A stretch of 64,000 nt of DNA from Pontibacillus halophilus JSM 076056 = DSM 19796 (GTDB lineage: Bacteria > Bacillota > Bacilli > Bacillales > BH030062). The position numbers and the translations under genes were made by a program. This document shows, piece by piece, positions 34,653 to 42,100 of this stretch; the stretch's first letter is position 1, and the number at the start of each line of letters is the position of its first letter. The notes below the pieces were generated by a model. The model saw nothing but the letters and a program-made list of their open reading frames with translations, was not told the DNA's origin and did no database searches. The stretch spans positions 62,001 through 126,000 of the forward strand of contig NZ_AULI01000009.1 of NCBI RefSeq assembly GCF_000425205.1. Reading direction: 5' to 3'.

Positions 34653-35069
34653 ATGAAATGGCTTGAGTATCGACGATTGCTGGATGGTCATCCCCCTGAA
34701 CAATGTGTACCTCAATTAAAGGATAAAGCACTCTTGTTTCAAATGGGGAAGGGGGAAAGGTATTCATTGCCGATTCCAGAAGCGCCGCCAATAGGGGAGG
34801 CTTGGCTGCAATTTGTTCATCTATCCTCCGCACTTTCGGGTCTATCAGTATCGGCTCATTACGGTGACCGTTTCATAAAGGGTCTTACTTATGAAACCCA
34901 TTCAACACCTCTCTTACTATGTGCTCCAATGGACGTACCCTTCACAATTATTCAAGATGAGGATGGTACGGAGGTACTGACATGCAAACCTTATACCGTG
35001 CCAGCCACATCTTGGAACGTCATTGTTGTTGGCGAGGACTTACTTTCCGTTCGTCTCTCCTTTACGTGA
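34653..35069 (+). CDS. Hypothetical protein
   Basis: A 138-residue protein of unknown family, largely beta-strand-like with no membrane segment. The start follows AGGAGGGGATCTAA. It lies 46 bp after the diguanylate cyclase gene without a clear terminator between, so it may be co-transcribed. Its last 8 bp overlap the 3' end of the convergent TauE gene. Confidence 0.65.
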   Translation: MKWLEYRRLLDGHPPEQCVPQLKDKALLFQMGKGERYSLPIPEAPPIGEAWLQFVHLSSALSGLSVSAHYGDRFIKGLTYETHSTPLLLCAPMDVPFTIIQDEDGTEVLTCKPYTVPATSWNVIVVGEDLLSVRLSFT

Positions 35070-35805
35070 ACCAAAGGTTAAGGCTCATGATGATGACGGC
35101 AATGACGATGACAACTTTGATTACGCCTTCTCCTTTTTGGATGGCGGCTTTAGCAGCAAGTGCAGCTCCAAGACTATTTCCGACTGCGAGAGTAAGGCCA
35201 TATCCCCAGTGCACTTGACCTTTCACAATGAAAATAGCAAGAGAGAATGAGATATAGATGGTTACGATTAGAACCTTTAAACTATTAATCTTAACAAGGT
35301 CTATGGAAGAGGTGAAGCGGAGCAAGGAAACAATGATAAAGCCTACGCCTGCCTGTATGAATCCACCATACAAACCAATTAGAATAAAGGCCAGAGCCAT
35401 TAAGACCTTCTTCGTCATCGTCATAGGAGCCGGTGAATGACCGTTCTTCGGTTTAATAAATAATGTTCCTAAGATGACAACCATCACAATAGACAATATT
35501 CGATTAAACCAACTTTCTGGGATTTCCACTGCTAGTAAGGAGCCAATAATGGTGCCAATCGTAGCTGGAATGCCGTAAAGCCACCCTTGTTTCCAAAGGA
35601 GAAGTCCTTTCTTATGAAAGGACCGAAGTGCTACGAGATTTTGAACCACGATGGCTACTCGATTGGTTCCGTTAGCAAGTGCAGCTGGAAGGCCAAGAAA
35701 GATAAGTAAGGGGAGTGTTAATAAAGACCCACCCCCAGCTAAAATGTTCATAAATCCTGCCCCCATTCCTACAATAAGAATGAGTAAAAGCGTCGTTACG
35801 TCCAA
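35062..35805 (-). CDS. TauE/SafE-family sulfite/anion exporter
   Basis: A 247-residue membrane protein with seven to eight helices. It shows the two repeats of the TauE/SafE (formerly DUF81) family: GAGFMNILAGGGSLLTLPLL near the N-terminus and GLYGGFIQAGVGFIIVSLL in the second half. Relatives export sulfite, sulfonates or other organic anions. TTG 35805 follows AGGGAGTG. It is not linked to the rhodanese operon in position. Confidence 0.88.
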   Translation of the reverse strand: MDVTTLLLILIVGMGAGFMNILAGGGSLLTLPLLIFLGLPAALANGTNRVAIVVQNLVALRSFHKKGLLLWKQGWLYGIPATIGTIIGSLLAVEIPESWFNRILSIVMVVILGTLFIKPKNGHSPAPMTMTKKVLMALAFILIGLYGGFIQAGVGFIIVSLLRFTSSIDLVKINSLKVLIVTIYISFSLAIFIVKGQVHWGYGLTLAVGNSLGAALAAKAAIQKGEGVIKVVIVIAVIIMSLNLWFT

Positions 35806-35848
35806 AGGTTATTCACTCCCTGAAAGTTCTCTTGATCGATGGCATGTT

Positions 35849-36979
35849 TTATTTTTGATCGGCTGACATGAGTTTTAGTTGCCCATTTTCTGCTTTAACG
35901 TGGAACGATGTAGTCCCGTTATACCTCGCTTGTTTCCCATCCTTTGTTAAAGTCTGATTCGTCTTAACGATGACGCGTACTTCTTGTTCTGTCATGAAGT
36001 TTACATCCATAGATTGAATCGAAATCTCTGTTATCGTAGCAAAGTGGTTACGAAAATCCTCATAGCTTACTTCTTCTTGCCAATCGGAACTTAACAGGCG
36101 ATAGGCGCTCTCATAGTCTCGTAGTGACAAACTTTGATAGAAGAATTGGATAAGAGAACGAGCGTCCTTAGCCATCTGTTTCGTTGATGGGGGATCTGTT
36201 TCACTTAAGCGATCGTACACAAGTTGTTTGTCTGCTGCTTCGCTCGTCCACGTCACAGCATCGTCAAGAACATTCGAAATGGGGATGCTAAATCCAATTG
36301 ATGTTCCTTCAGACCTAGCAGAATTTATACCAATCACTTCACCAGTGTCACGCTGGATTAACGGACCTCCGCTATTTCCTTCACTAATAGGCGCAGAGAT
36401 TTGATATACATTCTCGTATGAGTAGCTACCAATTGAGAAGTTTCGCTCTTTTCCTGATATAATTCCAGTTGTAACTGTGTTTTGAAAGCCGTGCGGGGAA
36501 CCGATTGCAATAATCTCGTCCCCAACTTCTCCAATTTGGTCTTTCGATAGTTCCATTGGCACGCGGTTTGCCAGTTGAGGTACTCGTATGACCGCCACGT
36601 CGACTTCCTGATTCATTCCTAATACCGCAGCTGGATAAGTCTTCGTATCAGCCGTCTTTACATATATAGTGCTCGCATCCTTGATGACATGGGCATTCGT
36701 AATAATATCGCCTTTCCCGTTATATAGAAACCCACTGCCTATTTTCTCCGTAGTATCGTCTTCTGCTTCAATTTGGACAACCGTCTGCTGAGCACGGTAA
36801 ATGAGAGATTTTAAATCCGTAGCAGGAGAGGACGAATTCTCGGAAACCTTCTCACCAATGGAAGAGGTGGCTTCAATTGTATCGTTGGTCGTATGGTCGA
36901 ATAGGAGATAAGCACTTGCACCGCCTAATGCGACTATGAAACTAGCTAAAAGAACAGGTAATAAGGTATTCCTCTTCAT
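35849..36979 (-). CDS. Membrane-anchored trypsin-like serine protease (HtrA-like, no PDZ)
   Basis: A 376-residue protein with an N-terminal membrane helix (about 5-25), a trypsin-like protease domain with His (TNAHVIKD), Asp (EVDVAVIRV) and Ser (SEGNSGGPL), and a C-terminal ~110-residue domain of NTF2-like character in place of the PDZ domain of true HtrA/DegP. It should act outside the membrane in protein quality control or signalling. ATG 36979 is chosen over 36991, which touches the GAGAGG site. The zinc-ribbon gene ends 23 bp upstream, so the two form an operon. Confidence 0.85.
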   Translation of the reverse strand: MKRNTLLPVLLASFIVALGGASAYLLFDHTTNDTIEATSSIGEKVSENSSSPATDLKSLIYRAQQTVVQIEAEDDTTEKIGSGFLYNGKGDIITNAHVIKDASTIYVKTADTKTYPAAVLGMNQEVDVAVIRVPQLANRVPMELSKDQIGEVGDEIIAIGSPHGFQNTVTTGIISGKERNFSIGSYSYENVYQISAPISEGNSGGPLIQRDTGEVIGINSARSEGTSIGFSIPISNVLDDAVTWTSEAADKQLVYDRLSETDPPSTKQMAKDARSLIQFFYQSLSLRDYESAYRLLSSDWQEEVSYEDFRNHFATITEISIQSMDVNFMTEQEVRVIVKTNQTLTKDGKQARYNGTTSFHVKAENGQLKLMSADQK

Positions 36980-37002
36980 CTGTACGATCATCCTCTCGTT
37001 GT

Positions 37003-38118
37003 CTAGCTACTATGCCAATATACTTCCATAAGAGAAAGTGAGTGCTCATGATGTAAATCGTGATGGATGTAGGTGAACGTTCCGGTTTCACCTGGCTGTA
37101 ATTCAGCTGGGGTTGCGTATACACTCTGGGTCGATTCTGTTTCACCTTCTAAGACATATTGGATGCCAATTCTAGAAAGAGGAACGGTTGCTTCATTCTT
37201 AAAGGTGACGGTCACGCGGACATGCCCGTCTGGATTAATTGTGGCTTCCTTCTTCGTGATCTGAATAGGTGAGCTATTCTCATCTTCCTTTAAACTCGAA
37301 CGTTTTGGATTGTTATTTCCAATTTCGTAAGCGATTTGTTCCTCCGTCACGATTTGCTGAAGGTTCTTGAGTCTTGAGCTCTCTGGTGTGTAGTACAAGG
37401 CATCTTCGACTAATTCTTGCGCTTCTATGTATTCCCGTTGTATCAAATGGTCGTTTGCTCGGGTATAGACGAACTGGATGATTCGTTCACGAATGGTTTC
37501 TTCGACATCATTACTGTCAAAGCCAGGTATTTGTTCTGCTTGAGCTAATAGCACCTTTAACTCCTGAATAGATGGCTCTTTATCAAGCTTAGCCTGGATG
37601 GACTGAATGGCGATTTGGTTTCTAGTGGACACGATATCCGTCACGACTCTGTCAACCAATTTCCCGGTAAAGAGACTGACTTGTTTCTCTGCCTTGTCAA
37701 CTGATGCGAAGGCATCTTGAAAGTCGCCATTAGTTGTATGTTCCTCTGCCTGGTTGAGGTGTAAGTAAGCTTGTGATACAGCATTGATGAGCTGTTTGTT
37801 TAGTTTTGCAGCTGGGAATGTAGATGTAGACATGGCATTATGAAATTTCTCTCCTGCTTGTTGGTAATCTCCTTCTAACGCAAGGGACTCCCCATCTTGA
37901 AAGGCTTGTAGAGCAGCACTCTTAGCATAGGATCCGTAACTATATGTACTAATAATGGCTACTATTGCTACGGTGAAGGCTAGTAGAGGAGCTTTCCACC
38001 ACTTTGTTGTTTCATGTAATCGTTGGCCAAGGTCTGTAGGTAAAGTTTCTCCACATGCTATGCAATACTTCTCGTTCTTGTAGCTAATGTGTGTGCCGCA
38101 GTAGGGACAATAAGCCAT
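37003..38118 (-). CDS. Zinc-ribbon membrane protein with extracellular helical repeats
   Basis: About 371 residues. An N-terminal zinc ribbon with two CXXC pairs (YCPYCGTH and YCIACGE), a membrane helix (about 45-65), then a long helical region (about 70-270) with TPR-like repeats, and a C-terminal beta domain. The layout recalls the zinc-ribbon/TM proteins YvbJ and TcaA of Firmicutes. ATG 38118 follows GGGTGATGGG. The protease downstream is its likely partner. No exact function is known. Confidence 0.72.
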   Translation of the reverse strand: MAYCPYCGTHISYKNEKYCIACGETLPTDLGQRLHETTKWWKAPLLAFTVAIVAIISTYSYGSYAKSAALQAFQDGESLALEGDYQQAGEKFHNAMSTSTFPAAKLNKQLINAVSQAYLHLNQAEEHTTNGDFQDAFASVDKAEKQVSLFTGKLVDRVVTDIVSTRNQIAIQSIQAKLDKEPSIQELKVLLAQAEQIPGFDSNDVEETIRERIIQFVYTRANDHLIQREYIEAQELVEDALYYTPESSRLKNLQQIVTEEQIAYEIGNNNPKRSSLKEDENSSPIQITKKEATINPDGHVRVTVTFKNEATVPLSRIGIQYVLEGETESTQSVYATPAELQPGETGTFTYIHHDLHHEHSLSLMEVYWHSS

Positions 38119-38238
38119 CCCATCACCCACTTTCTTTGAAAAAGGATACTAGTAGTGTATCATAAATAGAAACAGGGACTCACCAATAAATGTAATTCTA
38201 TCTCTTAGAGAAGCTAGTGTTAGACGGAGAGAATTTGG

Positions 38239-38244
38239 TACAAT
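38239..38244 (+). promoter_or_regulatory. Extended -10 of the small hydrophobic gene
   Basis: TGG-TACAAT, the same 9-mer as in the toxin promoter at 8249, lies about 40 bp before the start codon. No good -35 box. Confidence 0.4.
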
Positions 38245-38282
38245 AAGAGTGCATTTGTACATAGTAGGGGGTGTATGGACAA

Positions 38283-38381
38283 ATGGAGATGATCTTATTT
38301 GGGGTTTGTTGTGTGGTTCTAGTCGCGAATGTCGTACTTTGCTTCACTGACCACGCCAAGTCGAAAACAAAAAGAGCATAA
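38283..38381 (+). CDS. Small hydrophobic peptide of unknown function
   Basis: A 32-residue peptide: a single hydrophobic helix (ILFGVCCVVLVANVVLCF) followed by a basic tail (KSKTKR). The site AGGGGGTG (38266-38273) lies 10 bases before ATG 38283. A five-codon ORF (MDKWR) starts at 38275 and its stop overlaps the in-frame ATG at 38289 as ATGA. The size and shape fit small membrane peptides or type I toxins, but no antisense RNA signal was found apart from the two-way terminator. Confidence 0.5.
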   Translation: MEMILFGVCCVVLVANVVLCFTDHAKSKTKRA

Positions 38382-38385
38382 CGAG

Positions 38386-38420
38386 AAAGGGCAGTCACGT
38401 ATAGGTGACTGCCCTTTTTA
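38386..38420. terminator. Terminator of the small peptide gene
   Basis: AAAGGGCAGTCAC (38386-38398) pairs with GTGACTGCCCTTT (38405-38417), followed by T-rich sequence. Confidence 0.85.
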
Positions 38421-38538
38421 CTGTTATCGCTTATAGAAGCAATTCTACGACGAACACTAGGTGTAGAAATGTTAGCAGATAATTAGACCCCTTTTCCTTT
38501 CGCTATGACGATTATAGGAGTGAAAGGAGGGAGAGAAC

Positions 38539-38763
38539 ATGGCAAATGAATTACTCACAAGTTCAAATTTAAAGCTTGTATTTGAAAGCGGGTTAGACGA
38601 GAAGGGCAACATGACCTTTAAAACCAAGTCATTTGGCAATATCAAGACTGATGTAACAGCTGATCAGTTGATGTCTGTCGCACAATCGTTAGCTTCTTTA
38701 CAGCAGCTAACTTTGTCATCAGTGAAACGGACAGATGTATCTGATGTACTCGAGAACGAATAA
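38539..38763 (+). CDS. DUF1659-family protein
   Basis: A 74-residue protein of the DUF1659 type (LKLVFESGLDEKGNMTFKTK, then DQLMSVAQSLASLQQ and a T-V-R-TDVSDV end). It is followed 23 bp later by a DUF2922 protein and then a YvrJ-type protein, a trio that often occurs together in Bacillaceae. Function unknown. The start follows AAAGGAGGGAG. Confidence 0.82.
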   Translation: MANELLTSSNLKLVFESGLDEKGNMTFKTKSFGNIKTDVTADQLMSVAQSLASLQQLTLSSVKRTDVSDVLENE

Positions 38764-38786
38764 TCTTGAAGGAGGCGTAGGACCCC

Positions 38787-39002
38787 ATGCAAAAGAGGCT
38801 AGAGTTAAAATTCTTAACAGCGGACAACAAAACCGCAACGTTTACGCTAGATCAGCCAATAGAACCCATTGATGTAAGTAAACTACAGACGGTTATGGAT
38901 GAAATCGTCGCTCAGAACATCTTCATGACTTCATCTGGCGACTTTGTTGGAAAGAAAGAAGCAAGACTTGTGCAAAATGAAATAACTGAATTTGAACTGT
39001 AA
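38787..39002 (+). CDS. DUF2922-family protein
   Basis: A 71-residue protein of the DUF2922 type: KRLELKFLTADNKTATFTLDQP and a C-terminal ARLVQNEITEFEL. It follows the DUF1659 gene after a strong ribosome binding site (GGAGGCG). Function unknown. Confidence 0.82.
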   Translation: MQKRLELKFLTADNKTATFTLDQPIEPIDVSKLQTVMDEIVAQNIFMTSSGDFVGKKEARLVQNEITEFEL

Positions 39003-39011
39003 TGATAAACG

Positions 39012-39047
39012 AAGGGCGTAGAGGGGGCTACTCTCTACGCCCTTTCT
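39012..39047 (+). terminator. Terminator between DUF2922 and yvrJ-like genes
   Basis: AAGGGCGTAGAG (39012-39023) pairs perfectly with CTCTACGCCCTT (39033-39044). Confidence 0.8.
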
Positions 39048-39066
39048 ATGATTAGGAGGGGTTAAT

Positions 39067-39201
39067 GTGGAACAATGGATGTCATGGATTCCTGAGATTG
39101 GCTTTCCTGTAGCGGTGACATTTTATTTATTACACCGTGTCGAGACAAAGCTTGATCAACTTTCAGAATGCATATTCACATTAGCAGAGCAATTACGATG
39201 A
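39067..39201 (+). CDS. YvrJ-family microprotein
   Basis: A 44-residue peptide (GTG start, MEQWMSWIPEIGFPVAVTFY) with one membrane helix and a polar C-terminal helix ETKLDQLSECIFTLAEQL. This is the YvrJ family shape (GFP-V---YLL-R-E-KL--L). AGGAGGGG lies 8 bases upstream. It is the third member of the DUF1659-DUF2922-YvrJ trio, placed just after the terminator. Confidence 0.8.
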   Translation: MEQWMSWIPEIGFPVAVTFYLLHRVETKLDQLSECIFTLAEQLR

Positions 39202-39234
39202 TACCATGGCTACTCTGGTCTAATGAGTAGATGT

Positions 39235-39270
39235 AGGCTGACGGGGAGGTTCTCGTCAGCCTTGTTTATT
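39235..39270 (+). terminator. Terminator of the yvrJ-like gene
   Basis: AGGCTGACG (39235-39243) pairs with CGTCAGCCT (39254-39262), followed by TGTTTATTT. Confidence 0.8.
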
Positions 39271-39319
39271 TGAGTAAATGTGCATGAGATTCTACGCGGA
39301 TTGGTACGCTCTCTACAAT

Positions 39320-39358
39320 AAAAAAAGCTTGTAAAGAAACTCTTATTCTTTACAAGCG
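39320..39358 (-). terminator. Terminator of signal peptidase gene
   Basis: GCTTGTAAAGAA (39327-39338) pairs with TTCTTTACAAGC (39346-39357). On the minus strand the stem is followed by a run of T. Confidence 0.85.
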
Positions 39359-39367
39359 TAAGTTATG

Positions 39368-39889
39368 TTAGTTCGTTTTACTTACCTCATTGAATGGGTA
39401 AATCACAAATTCTGATTTCCCAATTATCTCTTCCTGTTCTATAAAGCCAAGGCCATTCCGACTATCTTTCGAAATAGAACGGTTATCACCCATAACGAAA
39501 TACTGTCCCTCTGGTACAGTCACTTCACTATAGTCAGCTGTATCTTGAATAGCTGATTCCTCTAAGTAGGCTTGAGTTTGGCGTTCCCCATTTACATATA
39601 GTTCATGTCCGTTTACTTTTACTTTATCTCCAGGGAGTCCGATTACACGCTTAACGTAGTTTTTCGTTGGACGTTCAATAATGACAATGTCTCCTCGTTC
39701 TGGAGTGTCCCACAGATAAACGAACTTATTATACATTACCCGTTCACCGTCTTCTAATGTTGGGTCCATACTTTTACCTTCAACAATGGATGTTGCAAAG
39801 ATGAAATTACGGATTAAAAAAGCTAGGACAAGTGCAAAGAGGATCGCTTTTCCCCAGTCGAGTATCTCTTTCTTAGCGCTTTTGCTCAA
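39368..39889 (-). CDS. lepB: Signal peptidase I
   Basis: A 173-residue type I signal peptidase of the Sip type. One N-terminal membrane helix (about 13-33), catalytic Ser40 in GKSMDPTL, Lys80 in YVKRVIGLPGD, and the conserved MGDNRSISKDSRNGLGFI box. It cuts signal peptides from exported proteins at the outer face of the membrane. The start is TTG after AAGGGAGAGCGATC. It has a single membrane anchor, as the prokaryotic P-type enzymes do. Confidence 0.95.
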   Translation of the reverse strand: MSKSAKKEILDWGKAILFALVLAFLIRNFIFATSIVEGKSMDPTLEDGERVMYNKFVYLWDTPERGDIVIIERPTKNYVKRVIGLPGDKVKVNGHELYVNGERQTQAYLEESAIQDTADYSEVTVPEGQYFVMGDNRSISKDSRNGLGFIEQEEIIGKSEFVIYPFNEVSKTN

Positions 39890-39969
39890 GATCGCTCTCC
39901 CTTTCTCGTGCTATGAAATAAAAGCTGCCTTCATTCTATCATAAGGTGCAATTATCCTTCAGCAGTTCT

Positions 39970-40317
39970 TTAGATGTGTTTACGAGCGTATTGCTTCAAC
40001 GTGTTGACTAACCGTTTCTTCCATTCATCGTCTGGATCTAGATGAATCCCTACGTATTTTGTTCGTCCCATCTCTTTCGTCCACATCGTCGTGCCTCTGA
40101 CTTCAAATGTTTCTTCCATTAGCGTAAATGTTAGGAAGAGGGGGGTGTTGTTACTTAATTCAACTGCTGTAGGCAGTTCCATTCTTGCTCCTGTCTGACT
40201 AAGGTCGTGAATTGCTACAGTATATGTCTCTTTCTTCTCTTCCTGTTCAACTTCAATCGAGCTCTCGATTGGAGAGCCGAATGTATAGCGAAATGGCTCG
40301 TTTCGTTTATAGAACAT
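39970..40317 (-). CDS. PilZ-domain protein (possible c-di-GMP receptor)
   Basis: A 115-residue single-domain PilZ protein. The second c-di-GMP motif DLSQTGARM (D-S-x-x-G) is intact. The first motif, normally RxxxR, reads KRNEPFRY, with Asn in place of the first Arg, so ligand binding may be weak. ATG 40317 follows CGGAG with 9-bp spacing. It may respond to the diguanylate cyclase encoded 6 kb away. Confidence 0.75.
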   Translation of the reverse strand: MFYKRNEPFRYTFGSPIESSIEVEQEEKKETYTVAIHDLSQTGARMELPTAVELSNNTPLFLTFTLMEETFEVRGTTMWTKEMGRTKYVGIHLDPDDEWKKRLVNTLKQYARKHI

Positions 40318-40383
40318 TCTAATCAACTCCGTAGTTGTATTTACATACTACTAGAATACCAGTTTTAACCTTAGTTGAATAGT

Positions 40384-41196
40384 TTAGGAGATATGCTTGT
40401 CAAATGATCCTGGAGAAGGGGAGAGTGGTTTAAATGTATGAAACACATAGTCATATATTTCTTGTTCCACTGTCTTCCCTTGCTTTAACAGCCCTTGATT
40501 GCCGAATAAGACGTTGAACTCGAGGACATATGGTTTTCCTTCAACATATAAGACGTCGAATCCTGCATGGTTAATGTTTAACTCATCTACAATGAATTGT
40601 ACGAGTGTGAGTAAATCCCTTGGTACAGAATCAAAGCTAACTGTACCGCCTTTTGCTATATTATGATGGAACGCATTGTGCTCCGATACTTTCCAGTAAC
40701 TACTAAAGACTTTGCCTCCAACAACGCATACACGTGCCTCTCGATCACATTCAATGTACTCTTGCACATACAGAATGTCACCGATGTTCTCTGTATAAGT
40801 GAAGAAATCTTTCTCATTCTTGATTAGGAATACGCCGTCTCCCATTGAACTCCGATTTTCTTTCATAACAAATGGGAAAGGGAACGTATCAAGAATCATG
40901 CGTCGATTCCCTTCTGTATTTGCCTTGATTTCAGTATAGGGGAGCATACTTGGAATAATAGCTTGTAAGGCTCGGGTCATGTCAATTTTATTATGTCCGA
41001 GGATAATTGACTCGTAGCTTGGATACAATTTCTTTCGCAACCCATGACTAATGATAGGGAGTTGCCATCTTTCAGGGAATAATACACCATCTGCTTGCTT
41101 AATTCGTTCTAACTCTAGTAACGTACGATCAGGCTTAATATAAGACACCCCAGGAACTCCAAGGGTGCGGAAAGGCTGAAATGTAATGAGGTTCAT
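40384..41196 (-). CDS. ATP-grasp enzyme (RimK/YheC-like)
   Basis: A 270-residue ATP-grasp protein. The N-terminal part is a pre-ATP-grasp domain; FVMKENRSSMGDGVFLI carries the P-loop-like lysine and Gly-rich loop, YVQEYIECDREARVCVVGG the central strand, and FDVLYVEGKPYVLEFNVLFGNQG the metal-binding Glu and Asn. The family ligates a carboxylate to an amine or thiol at the cost of ATP (RimK, LysX, spore YheC/D). Substrate unknown. Confidence 0.8.
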   Translation of the reverse strand: MNLITFQPFRTLGVPGVSYIKPDRTLLELERIKQADGVLFPERWQLPIISHGLRKKLYPSYESIILGHNKIDMTRALQAIIPSMLPYTEIKANTEGNRRMILDTFPFPFVMKENRSSMGDGVFLIKNEKDFFTYTENIGDILYVQEYIECDREARVCVVGGKVFSSYWKVSEHNAFHHNIAKGGTVSFDSVPRDLLTLVQFIVDELNINHAGFDVLYVEGKPYVLEFNVLFGNQGLLKQGKTVEQEIYDYVFHTFKPLSPSPGSFDKHIS

Positions 41197-41404
41197 TGAT
41201 GCACTTCCATTTCCTTCAAATTCTATTCAAGAAAATTATAATCATTTCCGATAAAAAGACAAGATAAAACTTTGAAAATAAATGTCGATTCTATGAAAGG
41301 TTATGGAATTTTTGTCTAAGTTTAGGGAATTTGTTTACAATTTTAGTTGGATTTGGCATAATGAATTACGATTCATGATGAGAGATATGGAGGAGACAGT
41401 AGTC

Positions 41405-41596
41405 ATGATAAGAGAGAGAAGTATCTCGGTTCATCCACATTTAGAAGAACAAATAAAACAAAAAAGAGAAGAAATGATTGCGGTTGCTATGAAAGAAGGC
41501 ATTCACAGCATGAATACTTTACATATTAGTCAGGATTTAGACCAGCTCTTGAATGAGCAGCAATGGATGCGGAATCAGGTTATCACTCTAAAATGA
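41405..41596 (+). CDS. Spo0E-like regulatory microprotein (first of two)
   Basis: A 63-residue helical protein of the Spo0E-like aspartyl-phosphate phosphatase family. The helix EEQIKQKREEMIAVAMKEG and the signature ISQDLDQLL (SxxLD) are diagnostic. Spo0E-type proteins dephosphorylate Spo0A~P and so delay sporulation. ATG 41405 is chosen because GGAGGA lies 10 bases before it. The sister gene follows 94 bp later. Confidence 0.82.
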   Translation: MIRERSISVHPHLEEQIKQKREEMIAVAMKEGIHSMNTLHISQDLDQLLNEQQWMRNQVITLK

Positions 41597-41690
41597 CAAT
41601 CGGTTGCACAAGGATTGCTTGTACCCAAAAGGGCATATTTGTGATAAAATATTACACAAATATCCAAGATGTTTGGGAGGAGGCCCTGCT

Positions 41691-41879
41691 GTGGCTAATC
41701 ATTTAGCACATACGACACCTAAACAGGTTCGTGATCGGATTGAGCGATTACGTAGAGAGATGATTCAAATTGCGACAGTTAAAGGGTTAACGAGTATGGA
41801 ATCATTGGCGATTAGCAAAGAGCTAGATGATTTGTTAAATCTTTATGAGTATATGAAAACAGACCGTATAGATTACTAA
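41691..41879 (+). CDS. Spo0E-like regulatory microprotein (second of two)
   Basis: A 62-residue Spo0E-like protein: VRDRIERLRREMIQIATVKG and ISKELDDLLNLYEY hold the family signature. It starts with GTG 41691, 7 bases after GGGAGGAGG; the longer frame from 41604 is not supported. The two copies share the SM-x-L-IS-(D/E)LD-LL pattern, so they arose by duplication. It ends at a strong terminator. Confidence 0.82.
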   Translation: MANHLAHTTPKQVRDRIERLRREMIQIATVKGLTSMESLAISKELDDLLNLYEYMKTDRIDY

Positions 41880-41919
41880 TATAAATTATGTGAATGATAT
41901 CACGAATAGAAGTGAAAAT

Positions 41920-41952
41920 AAGCAGAGGCCATAAGGCCTCTGCTTATTTGTT
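41920..41952. terminator. Bidirectional terminator
   Basis: AAGCAGAGGCC (41920-41930) pairs perfectly with GGCCTCTGCTT (41935-41945). Confidence 0.85.
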
Positions 41953-42060
41953 TGGGTTTTCTTTAGATAGTTCCTCAAAGCTCTTCACTTTTCCATGAGG
42001 ATTTTGTTTTTCTTTACGTTGACGTTTTTTTCGCTCTAGTCGGCGCTTTTGATCGCTCAT
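41944..42060 (-). CDS. Small basic protein of unknown function
   Basis: A 38-residue, very basic peptide (MSDQKRRLERKKRQRKEK, then NPHGKVKSFEELSKEN). GAGGTGA lies 5-7 bases before the ATG. The NPHGKVKSFEEL part resembles small conserved Bacillaceae proteins of the DUF6254 kind, as far as I can recall. It overlaps the edge of the terminator and lies downstream of patA. Confidence 0.65.
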   Translation of the reverse strand: MSDQKRRLERKKRQRKEKQNPHGKVKSFEELSKENPNK

Positions 42061-42100
42061 CATCTCACCTCAAATTTAGTATGGATGAAAGCGATAGGAA

